From positions 1 through 24,847 of the IMG/VR virus record IMGVR_UViG_3300030104_001316: a stretch of 24,847 nucleotides of DNA. One strand, given 5' to 3'. Numbering within the stretch: position 1 is the first letter of the stretch; the number at the start of each line of letters is the position of its first letter. Position numbers and translations under genes: made by a program. Below, piece by piece: positions 10,001-15,890 of the stretch. The DNA comes from a virus. The notes beneath the pieces were generated by a model. That model saw only the letters and a program-made list of their open reading frames with translations, was not told where the DNA came from and searched no databases.

Positions 10001-10586
10001 AACTGCACTGTTGTCAGGTAAAAAATATGAGCCAAAAGAAGATGAGGGTATGAAAAATTTTATAGAAAATATGGCATCTGTTGGTTCTTTTGGTATGTTA
10101 ACAGATTTTATAGCAGCAGAAAATTTATCTAGACAAATAGCATTTACCATTTCACCTCCTTTTGTTGGTGATATAGATAGAGCTATAGATTCGTTTTCAG
10201 AGTTAACCAGAAGTGTAGATACATTTGGTTTTAATTCTATTAGTGTTAGGAGGGCAGCTTATAAAGCGTCTCCGATACTAGGAACTAAAGCAAAACATTT
10301 ATCAAGAAGGTTTATTGCTACAGAAGGTCAAAAGAGGAGCGCTCAGTCTTCAGCTAAGGGAAGAAGGAGAAAAGAGGTTCATGAATTATTGATAGCTGGA
10401 AAAAGTAGCTTGGCTATTAAAAAAGTTAAAGCTTGGAACTCAGCTAACCCAACCAATCCTCTTACTTTTGATGATATAAGTTATAAAAGTATTTATTTAT
10501 CTGTTACTAAAAAGAACATGAGAGTAAAAACAGAAGAGATGACACCAGCTCAATATAGAGCTTATCAAGAATACATGAGGGGTTAA
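7002..10586 (+). CDS. Very large internal virion/ejection protein (T7 gp16-like role)
   Basis: A 1194-aa protein, the largest in the window. Residues about 90-125 hold a hydrophobic, glycine-rich stretch (FMPADLLTFIGSSTATLGVG), and glycine-rich segments near 190-280 could insert into membrane. The middle is long, helical and lysine-rich. A further hydrophobic zone near 1000 (FRVATGGMVAASAYQYAKG) follows the motif MFKRFAFKQPALL. I see no lytic-transglycosylase or zinc-peptidase motif, unlike some gp16 proteins. The size, helical make-up and last place in the ejection series support a protein that helps deliver DNA through the envelope. The start follows GAGAG ten bases after the previous stop. 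Confidence 0.68.
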   Translation: MNGQKKYSIDEIDKMYGYDQNISTYDTTQPIQQTYDRQESIKIREKQIMDFLPDFVKDAYNKSITGLSDQLLSGEKRFDLGRYDPSVLEDLGSTITSFFMPADLLTFIGSSTATLGVGGFAAKAGAKTALNRAIKLGSRKLIQSGVKKDLAESVVNRGAKKLVEQSLTQGGAFAGYTGVSTFLREKIEGGDVDYSDILTKSAKAGLAAGIGGAAFGRALGRKGSLGMAYAQEGIAFGTAEPLLEGEIPEPMDYVNSLGFALGLTGGRAAAVKANKYVKSFLKKEKIDESTVNSNLTLEDINAHQQVAKEFAGVRWENEGRGGKRWNRIADGDGAFSQVRVVGRSISGKGKAKKDVFKIIDDVTKKQKTVDRDTFFKSYKESNISRLRTEAQVNELGALLGYTGDAYVKSITRNIDKNVSNISDRMLNDIHQRMFKNYNVNHYRKQIAEFSSSIPKKDLFSHIFGEKIASEIKSAHKAFPDPKARGIIYSMKEIDDGIILFQEKSYQDVKWLTDKYSKFSESRKNRIWDEINGKAEVTSQNKEIVNYWKNMYKERLKYAENSGIEPAGFIDDFAPHYAKAGVIDEIFESIIDIEKASGFSFAENTVNAAESNRIGNIIKDRIINNQNRRQFAVAIDDIIRQYKKKGIVKDYTDAFLMLRNDIRPTKVNRHGSIENKREFDFPEELLERDLVKVTAVYDLNLPRRAETAKVWGKNNEAVDKIISTIKDPRQANRIRTLVDRMTGVSEFQPNNSLGRNYKKFADAVMGFETTTKIAGGSATLANVFQGMYSILPAVGYWNSTKGLASLLNKEFRDSLPTMHKEVISEILGEATSTSFFRKMAEKSAKWSGFTFINKFNNLWASSTAYHAIQDFTKIIDTNPNSITGRRAKARMKNLFEIDYKSGTGLSEDKLALAVSKFAKKTQLHVDLLNEPIAFSNPKLRPFIMFKRFAFKQPALLTKNIKDELFLRDEKGKYIGSPMILFRVATGGMVAASAYQYAKGNLTALLSGKKYEPKEDEGMKNFIENMASVGSFGMLTDFIAAENLSRQIAFTISPPFVGDIDRAIDSFSELTRSVDTFGFNSISVRRAAYKASPILGTKAKHLSRRFIATEGQKRSAQSSAKGRRRKEVHELLIAGKSSLAIKKVKAWNSANPTNPLTFDDISYKSIYLSVTKKNMRVKTEEMTPAQYRAYQEYMRG

Positions 10587-10587
10587 T

Positions 10588-10767
10588 ATGGCTAAAACAA
10601 TAAAAGGTGTTAGTTTAACTGCACTAAATAAAAGACAGCAAACAGCTATGACTAAACATTCAAAGCATCATACTGCTAAACATATAAAGTCAATGGTTGC
10701 ATCTATGAAAAAGGGTAAAACTTTTACTCAGTCTCATAAGATAGCTATGAAGAAGGTAGGGAAATAG
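10588..10767 (+). CDS. Very basic 59-aa protein
   Basis: Hand-translated 59-aa frame, one base after the previous stop and with GAGGGG upstream. It holds fourteen lysines and one arginine and no Asp or Glu, plus six histidines. The motif MKKGKTFTQSHKIAMKKVGK forms the C-terminus. It is the first of four adjacent small basic proteins at the end of the late block. Such composition fits nucleic-acid or capsid-interior binding. No named family is claimed. Confidence 0.72.
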   Translation: MAKTIKGVSLTALNKRQQTAMTKHSKHHTAKHIKSMVASMKKGKTFTQSHKIAMKKVGK

Positions 10768-10768
10768 A

Positions 10769-11062
10769 ATGGCTGATACAAAAAAAGACACAAGATTAAA
10801 AAGAGTTGGTGTTTCTGGGTATAATAAACCCAAGAGAACTCCAAACCATCCTACAAAAAGTCATGTGGTAGTTGCTAAAGAAGGAAATAAAATAAAGACC
10901 ATTAGATTTGGTCAGCAAGGAGTTAAGACTGCTGGTAAGGCTAAAGCGGGTGAGTCTAAAAAACAAAAGAACAGACGAAAATCTTTTAGAGCTAGGCACG
11001 CAAAAAACATTGCAAAGGGAAAAATGTTTGCGGCTTGGTGGGCAAATAAGGAGAAATGGTAA
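10769..11062 (+). CDS. Basic 97-aa phage protein (RARHAKNIAKGKM motif)
   Basis: A 97-aa strongly basic protein. Conserved-looking blocks are GVSGYNKPKRTPNHPTKSH (13-32 region) and, at the C-terminus, SFRARHAKNIAKGKMFAAWW ending KEKW. I recall very similar C-terminal blocks (KARHAKNIAKGKMSAAYWANK) in proteins of many marine phages and some large viruses, where they are usually unassigned. It sits among other small basic late genes. A packaged DNA-binding or head-associated role is plausible from position and charge, but the molecular function is unknown to me. Confidence 0.8.
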   Translation: MADTKKDTRLKRVGVSGYNKPKRTPNHPTKSHVVVAKEGNKIKTIRFGQQGVKTAGKAKAGESKKQKNRRKSFRARHAKNIAKGKMFAAWWANKEKW

Positions 11063-11202
11063 TGGCTAAACAAAAAAAAGTAAGCTGGATGTATGGTGGC
11101 AAAAAATATAGTGGAACCTATATTAGAGAAACTAAAGAAGCTATATTTGCTAGAACTACAAATGGTAAAATTAAAAAAATTATAAAGAAGAAGAAGAAGT
11201 AG
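11062..11202 (+). CDS. Small basic protein with polylysine tail
   Basis: Hand-translated 46-aa frame. The ATG overlaps the previous stop (TAATG) and follows AAGGAG. It begins MAKQKKVSWMYGGKKYSG and ends in five lysines. The middle (GTYIRETKEAIFARTTNGKI) could form a small beta sheet. It belongs to the cluster of tiny basic proteins at the end of the late block. Function unknown. Confidence 0.65.
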   Translation: MAKQKKVSWMYGGKKYSGTYIRETKEAIFARTTNGKIKKIIKKKKK

Positions 11203-11204
11203 TA

Positions 11205-11318
11205 GTGCCTAACAAGAAAGCTAAGAACAGAAAAAGAAATCGCTTAAAACTAGCGATACAGAATAAGCGTAGAAAAAGAGAATTGAAAAAATTACAAAAG
11301 GAAAAGAGCAATGAATGA
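11205..11318 (+). CDS. Tiny Arg/Lys-rich protein, GTG start
   Basis: A 37-aa frame with GTG start directly after the previous stop and an AAGAAG purine run just upstream. Seventeen of 37 residues are Lys or Arg (NRKRNRLKLAIQNKRRKREL). Its end overlaps the next gene's start by eight bases, a coupling pattern seen all over this genome. Composition is like an RNA- or DNA-binding basic peptide. The GTG start and short length make it less certain than its neighbours. Confidence 0.5.
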   Translation: MPNKKAKNRKRNRLKLAIQNKRRKRELKKLQKEKSNE

Positions 11319-11877
11319 AGAAATGATGGCACTAATAGAATCTATAGCGAAAACTGGAGGAGAAGGACTTTTAGGTTTCAGTACGAGTCCTAACGTTTTT
11401 CAAGATATGGCAACTTTAGCTAAATTACCTAAACAGATTAAAGATAGAGCTAGTGGGAAAAAAACATATCGGGAATTTTTACTTGAAGAAAATACAGGTA
11501 ATGGCAAAACTTTTGCCGAGTCAATAGGATTAATGCCTTCAAGAATGAGTTTAGAAGAATTAATGCAAGAGTTTACGGAACAATATAAAAAATCTCCACG
11601 CTTACAAGAAAAACCAGAAGCTGCTAAATCTATAGATGATATCATAAAACAAGCTGATATGGCTGAGTTTTTATCTGAAGCTATGGCAGAGAATACTAAT
11701 GTAGATGTTAGTCAAATGCCTATGAAAAAAGATCGTCTTAAATATTCTTCTGATACGATTATAGATTTCTTAAATAGCTTAAGTAGTGGGTATAGAGAAC
11801 CTAGTTTTGAAGAAAGAGTGAGAACATTTCCAGGAAGATTGCAAGATTTAACTAAAGATAAACCGTCTGATTCTTAA
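11311..11877 (+). CDS. Hypothetical 188-aa protein ending the late block
   Basis: A 188-aa mostly helical, mildly acidic protein with AAGGAAAAG upstream of the ATG. No cysteine, no membrane segment and no catalytic motif are seen. MSLEELMQEFTEQYKKSPRL and a later DDIIKQADMAEFLSEAMAE look amphipathic. It is the last gene on the plus strand before the convergent block. It may be a virion-associated or assembly protein, but nothing in the sequence proves this. Confidence 0.72.
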   Translation: MNEEMMALIESIAKTGGEGLLGFSTSPNVFQDMATLAKLPKQIKDRASGKKTYREFLLEENTGNGKTFAESIGLMPSRMSLEELMQEFTEQYKKSPRLQEKPEAAKSIDDIIKQADMAEFLSEAMAENTNVDVSQMPMKKDRLKYSSDTIIDFLNSLSSGYREPSFEERVRTFPGRLQDLTKDKPSDS

Positions 11878-11883
11878 GAAAGA

Positions 11884-11916
11884 GAGGGGCATAGTAAGGA
11901 TAAAACCACACCCCTC
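11884..11916. terminator. Possible inverted repeat in the convergent gap
   Basis: GAGGGG (11884-11889) pairs with CCCCTC (11911-11916) around a 21-base loop, in the 60-base gap between the plus-strand late block and the minus-strand early block. A terminator is expected here. There is no clean T tract on either side and the loop is long, so this is a weak candidate. Confidence 0.28.
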
Positions 11917-11937
11917 ATGATGAGCATAGGAGTAAAT

Positions 11938-12114
11938 CTACTGTCTATTTAAAAATTTTGATTTTTTCTCTCTCTCCCTCCTGAGTTGGGAGGGCTTAGT
12001 ATAAAACCTTCGCTCTTCCAGCTCTTCTAATAATCCAGACTCTCTAACTTTCTTCTTAAACTCTGAAATCATTTTAGCTATAGGTTTATTCTTAGCAGCT
12101 TTTACTATAATCAT
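11938..12114 (-). CDS. rpsU: Ribosomal protein bS21, phage-encoded
   Basis: Hand-translated 58-aa basic protein. It begins MIIVKAAKNKPIAKM and contains EFKKKVRESGLLEELEER followed by RFYTKPSQLRREREKK. This matches bacterial S21 in order: the N-terminal beta strand, the (R/K)FK+...(K/S)G(V/L)L helix, and the diagnostic (R/E)FY-x-KPS-x2-+R block. Length is at the short end of cellular S21. A GGAGAG site lies ahead of the ATG, and it overlaps the zincin gene by 23 bases as the last gene of the early block. S21 sits near the anti-Shine-Dalgarno of the 30S subunit, so a phage copy could shift initiation toward phage mRNA; that effect is inference. Phage-encoded S21 is known from virome surveys. 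Confidence 0.92.
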   Translation of the reverse strand: MIIVKAAKNKPIAKMISEFKKKVRESGLLEELEERRFYTKPSQLRREREKKSKFLNRQ

Positions 12115-12502
12115 TGTACAAATCTCTCCATTTCTTTTTCATTTCTCTATCTGCAAAATTATTTGCTCTAATCTCCCACTTATTATCTAAGTACGGATCG
12201 TTACCACAATTTACTGCTACGACAGATGCTTGGTTATATCTAGTTCTAAACTTATCAATGCCATACTTATAGGCATCCATAACATGTTTTGCTTCGTGAA
12301 TTGTTGTTTCAATAAAATCGTAAGCACTTAGCTTTGGATTAAGAACAACTGTATCTTCATCTGGTAAGTAGTAGCCATTACAATTAATAGTATCATCTGT
12401 TGATATTGTAGGCTGTAGGTCATAACATCCTAAAACCCACTTAGCTACCTTTCTTCTAGTCGAGTAATCCGTTTTCAAAACTAACCTTCTTTCTTGTTTC
12501 AT
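12092..12502 (-). CDS. Zincin-like metalloprotease domain (HEAKH)
   Basis: A 136-aa protein with TTIHEAKHVMDAY (H69, E70, H73), a full HExxH zinc motif, and WEIRANNFADRE about 37 residues later. E110 is the likely third ligand. The HExxH...E.xAN.FA layout recalls ImmA/IrrE-type (M78) peptidases. No signal peptide is seen, so it should act in the cytoplasm. It overlaps the helicase end by 47 bases. The ATG at 12502 has a weak ribosome site, while an in-frame TTG at 12478 lies six bases after AGAAGG and may be the true start. Possible targets are a host repressor, a host regulator or a phage protein; none is shown by sequence. Confidence 0.78.
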   Translation of the reverse strand: MKQERRLVLKTDYSTRRKVAKWVLGCYDLQPTISTDDTINCNGYYLPDEDTVVLNPKLSAYDFIETTIHEAKHVMDAYKYGIDKFRTRYNQASVVAVNCGNDPYLDNKWEIRANNFADREMKKKWRDLYNDYSKSC

Positions 12503-13805
12503 GGTCTTGAGCTTCTAATATATCATTGAATAACTTACAACTATCTCCAGAGTATCCCATCTCTACACTTCCTGGAGTTCCATATCTATTCTTTGATACT
12601 ATTAACATCATTTCATTTTGACCCCATACCCTACCATCTGAATCTGCTTGACCAAATCTAGTAACATAAGGGTAATGAGTGAACACCACCATTTCAGCAT
12701 CTTGTTCTAAAGAACCAGACTCTGCTAAGTCTGATAATCTTGGAGTTGAATCTATTCTATGTTCAATGTTTCTGTTCAATTGAGATACTAATATTACACA
12801 CATATCGTGTGATTTAGCAAGCCATTTATACTTCATAGTTGTTTCTCTTATCTTATGTCTTACGTCTCTTGTATCATTAGAAGAATATTCTATTAAACCT
12901 ATGTGGTCATCTATAATCACATCTGGTTTTATTCTTTTTACTTCTTCAAATGTAGACTGTAAATCACGAACAGAATCATACATGAATAGCTTATCTTTAT
13001 ACGTTTCTCTTATATAGTCTATTACAGACCTAACCTCTACCTTAGAGGTAGTGGCTCCATGTCTTAGATTTCTATACGATAGACTGTCAGATTCCATAGC
13101 TATAAACTTCTTCATCATCTCCGTATTGGGCATCTCTCTGTTTAACATCATAACCCTCTTACCACTAAGTACTAACTCTCTAGCAACATTAGCTGCTACA
13201 GTAGTCTTTCCATTCGCTGGTCTGCCTGCTATAATAGTAATCTCTCCACGAGTCATGCCATATATAACACTATCTAGTTTAGATATTCCAGTTTTTATAA
13301 TACCTCTACTCTTAAATATAGAATCATCTGTATCTTCAAGTAATGTATCTAAATCAAACTCATGTTTAGATGGCTTTGTGTTTATTATATTTCCAGTATC
13401 TGTATTGATCCGCTCTATTATATCGTCAAACTCTACAGAGTCATCGTTGGCTTTACTTATAAGCCTATGAGAATTATCAACAATATTTCTACGAAGATAA
13501 TATTCATATAGTTTTTTTGCTAGATACTCTGCATTTGCTGTAGTGACTCCATCTGTACCTATTCTAGCTATCTCATAAGTATAAGTCCTATCAGGATAAT
13601 TACGCTTAGGAAAGTTAGTTGATACAGATACGAGGTCTACAGGTTCACCTTTTTCATCTAATTTACATATTGTTTTCCAAATATCTTTATTAAAATCATT
13701 ATAGAATACATTATTGTCTGGTATCCACCTCCTTAATGACTCTATGTATTCTGGTTCATTTATGATACAATATAATAGAGCTTCTTCTGTGTCTTTATTG
13801 TGCAT
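12456..13805 (-). CDS. dnaB: Replicative DNA helicase, DnaB family
   Basis: A 449-aa hexameric helicase. Residues 1-100 match the DnaB N-terminal domain (EEALLYCIINEPEY and DIWKTICKLDEKGEPVDLVS). The RecA-like domain has Walker A GRPANGKTT (194-202), Walker B VIIDD (296-300) and VILVSQLNR (337-345). It also has DLAESGSLEQDAEMVVF (359-375), typical of the DnaB C-terminal motifs. Length is close to cellular DnaB. The ATG immediately follows the stop of the previous gene with GAGG as ribosome site. It unwinds the phage fork. No primase or polymerase is seen in the window, so these are either host-supplied or lie outside. Confidence 0.95.
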   Translation of the reverse strand: MHNKDTEEALLYCIINEPEYIESLRRWIPDNNVFYNDFNKDIWKTICKLDEKGEPVDLVSVSTNFPKRNYPDRTYTYEIARIGTDGVTTANAEYLAKKLYEYYLRRNIVDNSHRLISKANDDSVEFDDIIERINTDTGNIINTKPSKHEFDLDTLLEDTDDSIFKSRGIIKTGISKLDSVIYGMTRGEITIIAGRPANGKTTVAANVARELVLSGKRVMMLNREMPNTEMMKKFIAMESDSLSYRNLRHGATTSKVEVRSVIDYIRETYKDKLFMYDSVRDLQSTFEEVKRIKPDVIIDDHIGLIEYSSNDTRDVRHKIRETTMKYKWLAKSHDMCVILVSQLNRNIEHRIDSTPRLSDLAESGSLEQDAEMVVFTHYPYVTRFGQADSDGRVWGQNEMMLIVSKNRYGTPGSVEMGYSGDSCKLFNDILEAQDHETRKKVSFENGLLD

Positions 13806-14195
13806 TTAAGCCTCATCAATTCTTGGTGGTAGTCTATCTAAAGATTTAAACTCATAATCTTGTCTTGATTTTTTATTAACACTAGAGTTAAATACCATAG
13901 ATGCTAGATAAGGAAGTCCCTTACCAGAGATAGCATACTTTTTTTCTATATAATTATTCATAGATATCACTGCCATCTCGTCATCGCAATCATTAACTGA
14001 AGTTAGGAATCCTAATATCTCTCTATCAGATAATGGTTTTGTTCTTACGCTATTTATTTTCCAGATTATGTGGTCTAAAAGCTTTCCATATTCTACGCTA
14101 TGTGAAAGTCTCATTGACTTAATTTGTTTTTCTAGGTTCTTACCCTTATATACAGAGCCACAAGTAGGACATCTGTCTTTCTTAGATACAGGCAT
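13806..14195 (-). CDS. Small helical protein with CxxC, next to helicase
   Basis: A 129-aa protein taken from the ATG at 14195, which overlaps the previous stop (TGATG) and follows GGGAG at five bases. An upstream TTG at 14210 would add five residues and is less likely. The N-terminus has one CPTCG pair followed by a charged helix; the C-terminal part (DREILGFLTSVNDC, YLASMVFNSSV) is helical. It abuts dnaB, as helicase loaders or initiator accessory proteins often do. I see no Walker motif, so a DnaC-type ATPase is excluded. A loader of another type is possible but unproven. Confidence 0.75.
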   Translation of the reverse strand: MPVSKKDRCPTCGSVYKGKNLEKQIKSMRLSHSVEYGKLLDHIIWKINSVRTKPLSDREILGFLTSVNDCDDEMAVISMNNYIEKKYAISGKGLPYLASMVFNSSVNKKSRQDYEFKSLDRLPPRIDEA

Positions 14196-14629
14196 CAACA
14201 CTCCCTGCAATTTAAATATTCTAATGGAATGTTTTTATAGGTATCTACATCTAAATAATCTAATATTACATTTGCTCTGTCTTTAAATATTTGAAAAGGT
14301 TTCTTACAATTCTCACATCTATAAGGAAGTGAAGATATCTTTCCGTAGGAACCTCTCACCGATCTTACTATATTACCTTTTATTTTTAAAGATATCCTAT
14401 CTTTAATTAATGAATCAAAATCAAACCATTCATCGTCAAAGTAATTAAGCATTGTACTTATATTAGCATAAGACTTATCTGAAAAATAAGTCTGAGAACT
14501 TGTATCTATCCTTGCGTCTGACTTATCTGTCTTGCTACCTAATATTAATAATCCTTTTCTAACTCTATCTCTTGTCGATGCATTTCTCAAATCATTCTTT
14601 ATTTTTAATTCTGTTGAAGTGCTCACCAC
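14195..14629 (-). CDS. Zinc-ribbon protein, paralogue of next upstream gene
   Basis: I place the start at GTG 14629, five bases after AAAGGAG, giving 144 aa; an ATG at 14677 without a ribosome site would give 160 aa. The C-terminal half carries MLNYFDDEWFDFDS, then YRCENCKKPF and a final NIPLEYLNCREC. The four cysteines (C121, C124, C157, C160 in the longer numbering) form one zinc site that closes at the last residue. The same layout occurs in the gene immediately upstream (14652-15068), so the two are tandem paralogues. Function is unknown; position among replication genes suggests DNA or protein binding. Confidence 0.75.
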   Translation of the reverse strand: MVSTSTELKIKNDLRNASTRDRVRKGLLILGSKTDKSDARIDTSSQTYFSDKSYANISTMLNYFDDEWFDFDSLIKDRISLKIKGNIVRSVRGSYGKISSLPYRCENCKKPFQIFKDRANVILDYLDVDTYKNIPLEYLNCREC

Positions 14630-14651
14630 ACCAACTCCTTTCTTTATTGTT

Positions 14652-15068
14652 TTAACATTCTGGACAGGTCTCTTCATTTAATGGAATATTTTTAAATAAA
14701 TCCTGCTCTAAATAATAGTGACCTCCTTCTTTGGATACCTTGTAATTAACCCAGCCTCTCTCACAGAGGTTGCATCTTACAGGCTCATAAGAAACTTTGT
14801 TTTTCTCTCTCGTTCTTCCTTGGTTTTGCCTCTTATCTGAGTCTAAATCAAACCACTCCTCATCAAAATAATGAATCATAGTTTCTAAGACAGCATAGTC
14901 TTTTCTTCTATGCTCGTTATGAGCCTTAGAATTTTTAGTTCTACCTATGTCTGAACTAGGAGAAGCTTTTCCCTCTCTAACCAATCTTCGTATTTCTGGA
15001 TTACGTAAACCTCCCCTCGGTCTTCCTTCACTATCTGTATGTCCACTTCCTCGCTGGGTTTTAGCCAT
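14652..15068 (-). CDS. Zinc-ribbon protein, tandem paralogue
   Basis: A 138-aa protein with a strong AAGAGGA site seven bases ahead of the ATG. Shared blocks with the downstream neighbour are MIHYFDEEWFDLDS (64-77), VRCNLCERGW (97-106) and LFKNIPLNEETCPEC at the extreme C-terminus, giving zinc ligands C99, C102, C135 and C138. The N-terminal 60 residues are basic and low in hydrophobics, and lack an obvious match in the paralogue. Residues 1-41 are encoded in a 124-base overlap with the resolvase-like gene in another frame. Unknown function. Confidence 0.77.
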   Translation of the reverse strand: MAKTQRGSGHTDSEGRPRGGLRNPEIRRLVREGKASPSSDIGRTKNSKAHNEHRRKDYAVLETMIHYFDEEWFDLDSDKRQNQGRTREKNKVSYEPVRCNLCERGWVNYKVSKEGGHYYLEQDLFKNIPLNEETCPEC

Positions 15069-15256
15069 TTTGCTATCCTCTTTCTTACTTTACACTGTGC
15101 TTTGTGTTTATTAATTAATAGGTCGACCTCTTCATGCTCTCCCAAAGATCGACCATCAGAACCCCACGCTCTTTGCGCTTTTAAATCTTTTTCTTTTGCC
15201 ATGCCAACACATTCTCTTTCGAATCTGTTTCCTTTTTGCTTACTTCTATTCGGCAT
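14945..15256 (-). CDS. Holliday-junction-resolvase-like PD-(D/E)XK nuclease
   Basis: A 103-aa protein with KQKGNRFERE (E13) at the N-terminus, then RAWGSDGRS, EEVDLLI (D45) and AQCKVRK (K56). Spacing and order fit the small Hjc/RecU-like endonuclease fold: E, then D, then x-K. The residue normally Glu or Gln before the lysine pair is Gln here (Q54), as I recall in several phage members. It could resolve branched intermediates from recombination or trim them before packaging. The start overlaps the previous stop by eleven bases with only a weak ribosome site, so coupling is likely. Confidence 0.78.
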   Translation of the reverse strand: MPNRSKQKGNRFERECVGMAKEKDLKAQRAWGSDGRSLGEHEEVDLLINKHKAQCKVRKRIAKWLKPSEEVDIQIVKEDRGEVYVIQKYEDWLEREKLLLVQT

Positions 15257-15551
15257 CTAGTGACATCCCACAGCTACAATTACATTTAGCTTTTTTCATT
15301 AAGTTTTTCCTTATAAATATTTGATACTCTGGAGGTTGAGCATTATATCTCTTGCTGCAATCTTCACATAAGACATAATGACTGACACCTCCAACTACAG
15401 GAAGTAAGTCCTCCGTATCATAGTTTTTAATTTCAGTTGGAGTAAGACAAGAAAGTACTGCGTACCAATATTCACTATCGACTTTGCTGCACAGAGAACA
15501 ACTACTCGGTAGTTTTATCTTCTTGAACTTCTTTACTTCGCTTGCTTTCAT
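15246..15551 (-). CDS. Zinc-finger protein with CxxC pairs
   Basis: A 101-aa protein. PSSCSLCSK (about 16-24) and LCEDCSKRY (about 61-70) form one four-cysteine zinc site, similar in spacing to HNH-endonuclease zinc knuckles. A short cysteine-rich tail KCNCSCGM (about 89-96) adds further ligands. I do not see the H-N-H catalytic triad, so nuclease activity is not claimed. It overlaps the upstream coiled-coil gene by 50 bases and the downstream resolvase-like gene by eleven. An AGAGGA site lies nine bases ahead of the ATG. Confidence 0.75.
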   Translation of the reverse strand: MKASEVKKFKKIKLPSSCSLCSKVDSEYWYAVLSCLTPTEIKNYDTEDLLPVVGGVSHYVLCEDCSKRYNAQPPEYQIFIRKNLMKKAKCNCSCGMSLDAE

Positions 15552-15744
15552 CTTTCATTTCCTCTGCTTTTTTCTCTATATATTTTGCTAACTTTTCTGT
15601 ATCTTTTTTCATATCTAAGTAATTCTCTATAACAATACGCATTGAATCTACATTACTGCCTATAGAATTAACAAGCTTAAAAAGAGTACCCATGTCTCTA
15701 TACAACTCTTTGTTTGTAGGTTTTTTTCTTTTCGATCTTAACAT
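15502..15744 (-). CDS. Small charged coiled-coil protein
   Basis: An 80-aa protein with a GGAG ribosome site eight bases ahead of the ATG. It has a basic N-terminus (LRSKRKKPTNK), a central amphipathic helix and a highly charged C-terminal half rich in Lys and Glu, consistent with a coiled coil. No cysteines. It may be a structural partner of the adjacent zinc proteins. Function unknown. Confidence 0.75.
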   Translation of the reverse strand: MLRSKRKKPTNKELYRDMGTLFKLVNSIGSNVDSMRIVIENYLDMKKDTEKLAKYIEKKAEEMKDESKRSKEVQEDKTTE

Positions 15745-15878
15745 CTATTATCTCCATTTAAATTTACGGCAAGTGGGTGCCAACCAATCGTATCAATTTC
15801 AATATTTACCCTATAAGTAAACCACCACATATCAAAAAGACCTTTCAATCTTAATTTGATATCTAAAAAGATACTCAC
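15738..15878 (-). CDS. Possible 46-aa protein inside the gap, GTG start
   Basis: An unbroken frame of 46 codons from GTG 15878 whose stop overlaps the next gene's start (ATGTTAA, 15744-15738). The product has alternating hydrophobic and polar residues (VSIFLDIKLRLKG, then FDMWWFTYRVNIEIDTIGWH), is rich in Trp, and looks like a small beta protein. No good Shine-Dalgarno precedes the GTG; an internal ATG at residue 17 has AAAGG ten bases ahead. The same bases form nested inverted repeats, so the segment could instead be a structured RNA. Coding and RNA explanations compete. Confidence 0.42.
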   Translation of the reverse strand: MSIFLDIKLRLKGLFDMWWFTYRVNIEIDTIGWHPLAVNLNGDNRC

Positions 15879-15883
15879 TTGCC
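15768..15883. repeat. Nested inverted repeats in the 15.8-kb gap
   Basis: Outer arms GGCAAGTG (15768-15775) and CACTTGCC (15876-15883) are perfect over eight bases. Two further outer-stem pairs follow after one G:T or mismatch position. Inner arms ATATCAAA (15829-15836) and TTTGATAT (15855-15862) enclose an 18-base loop. In the minus-strand transcript they could fold as stem in stem just ahead of the gene at 15744. The outer arm contains the GTG of the possible small gene. Confidence 0.55.
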
Positions 15884-15890
15884 AAATCTT

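Noticed and set aside
11976-11994. CCCTCC/GGAGGG hairpin, first thought to be a terminator
   Set aside because: It falls inside the S21 coding sequence and has no T tract on either strand.
13806-14195. DnaC-type helicase loader
   Set aside because: No Walker A or B motif; only position next to dnaB supports a replication role.
14196-14210. TTG start giving a longer N-terminus to the CxxC protein before dnaB
   Set aside because: The ATG at 14195 has GGGAG at ideal spacing and overlaps the previous stop as TGATG.
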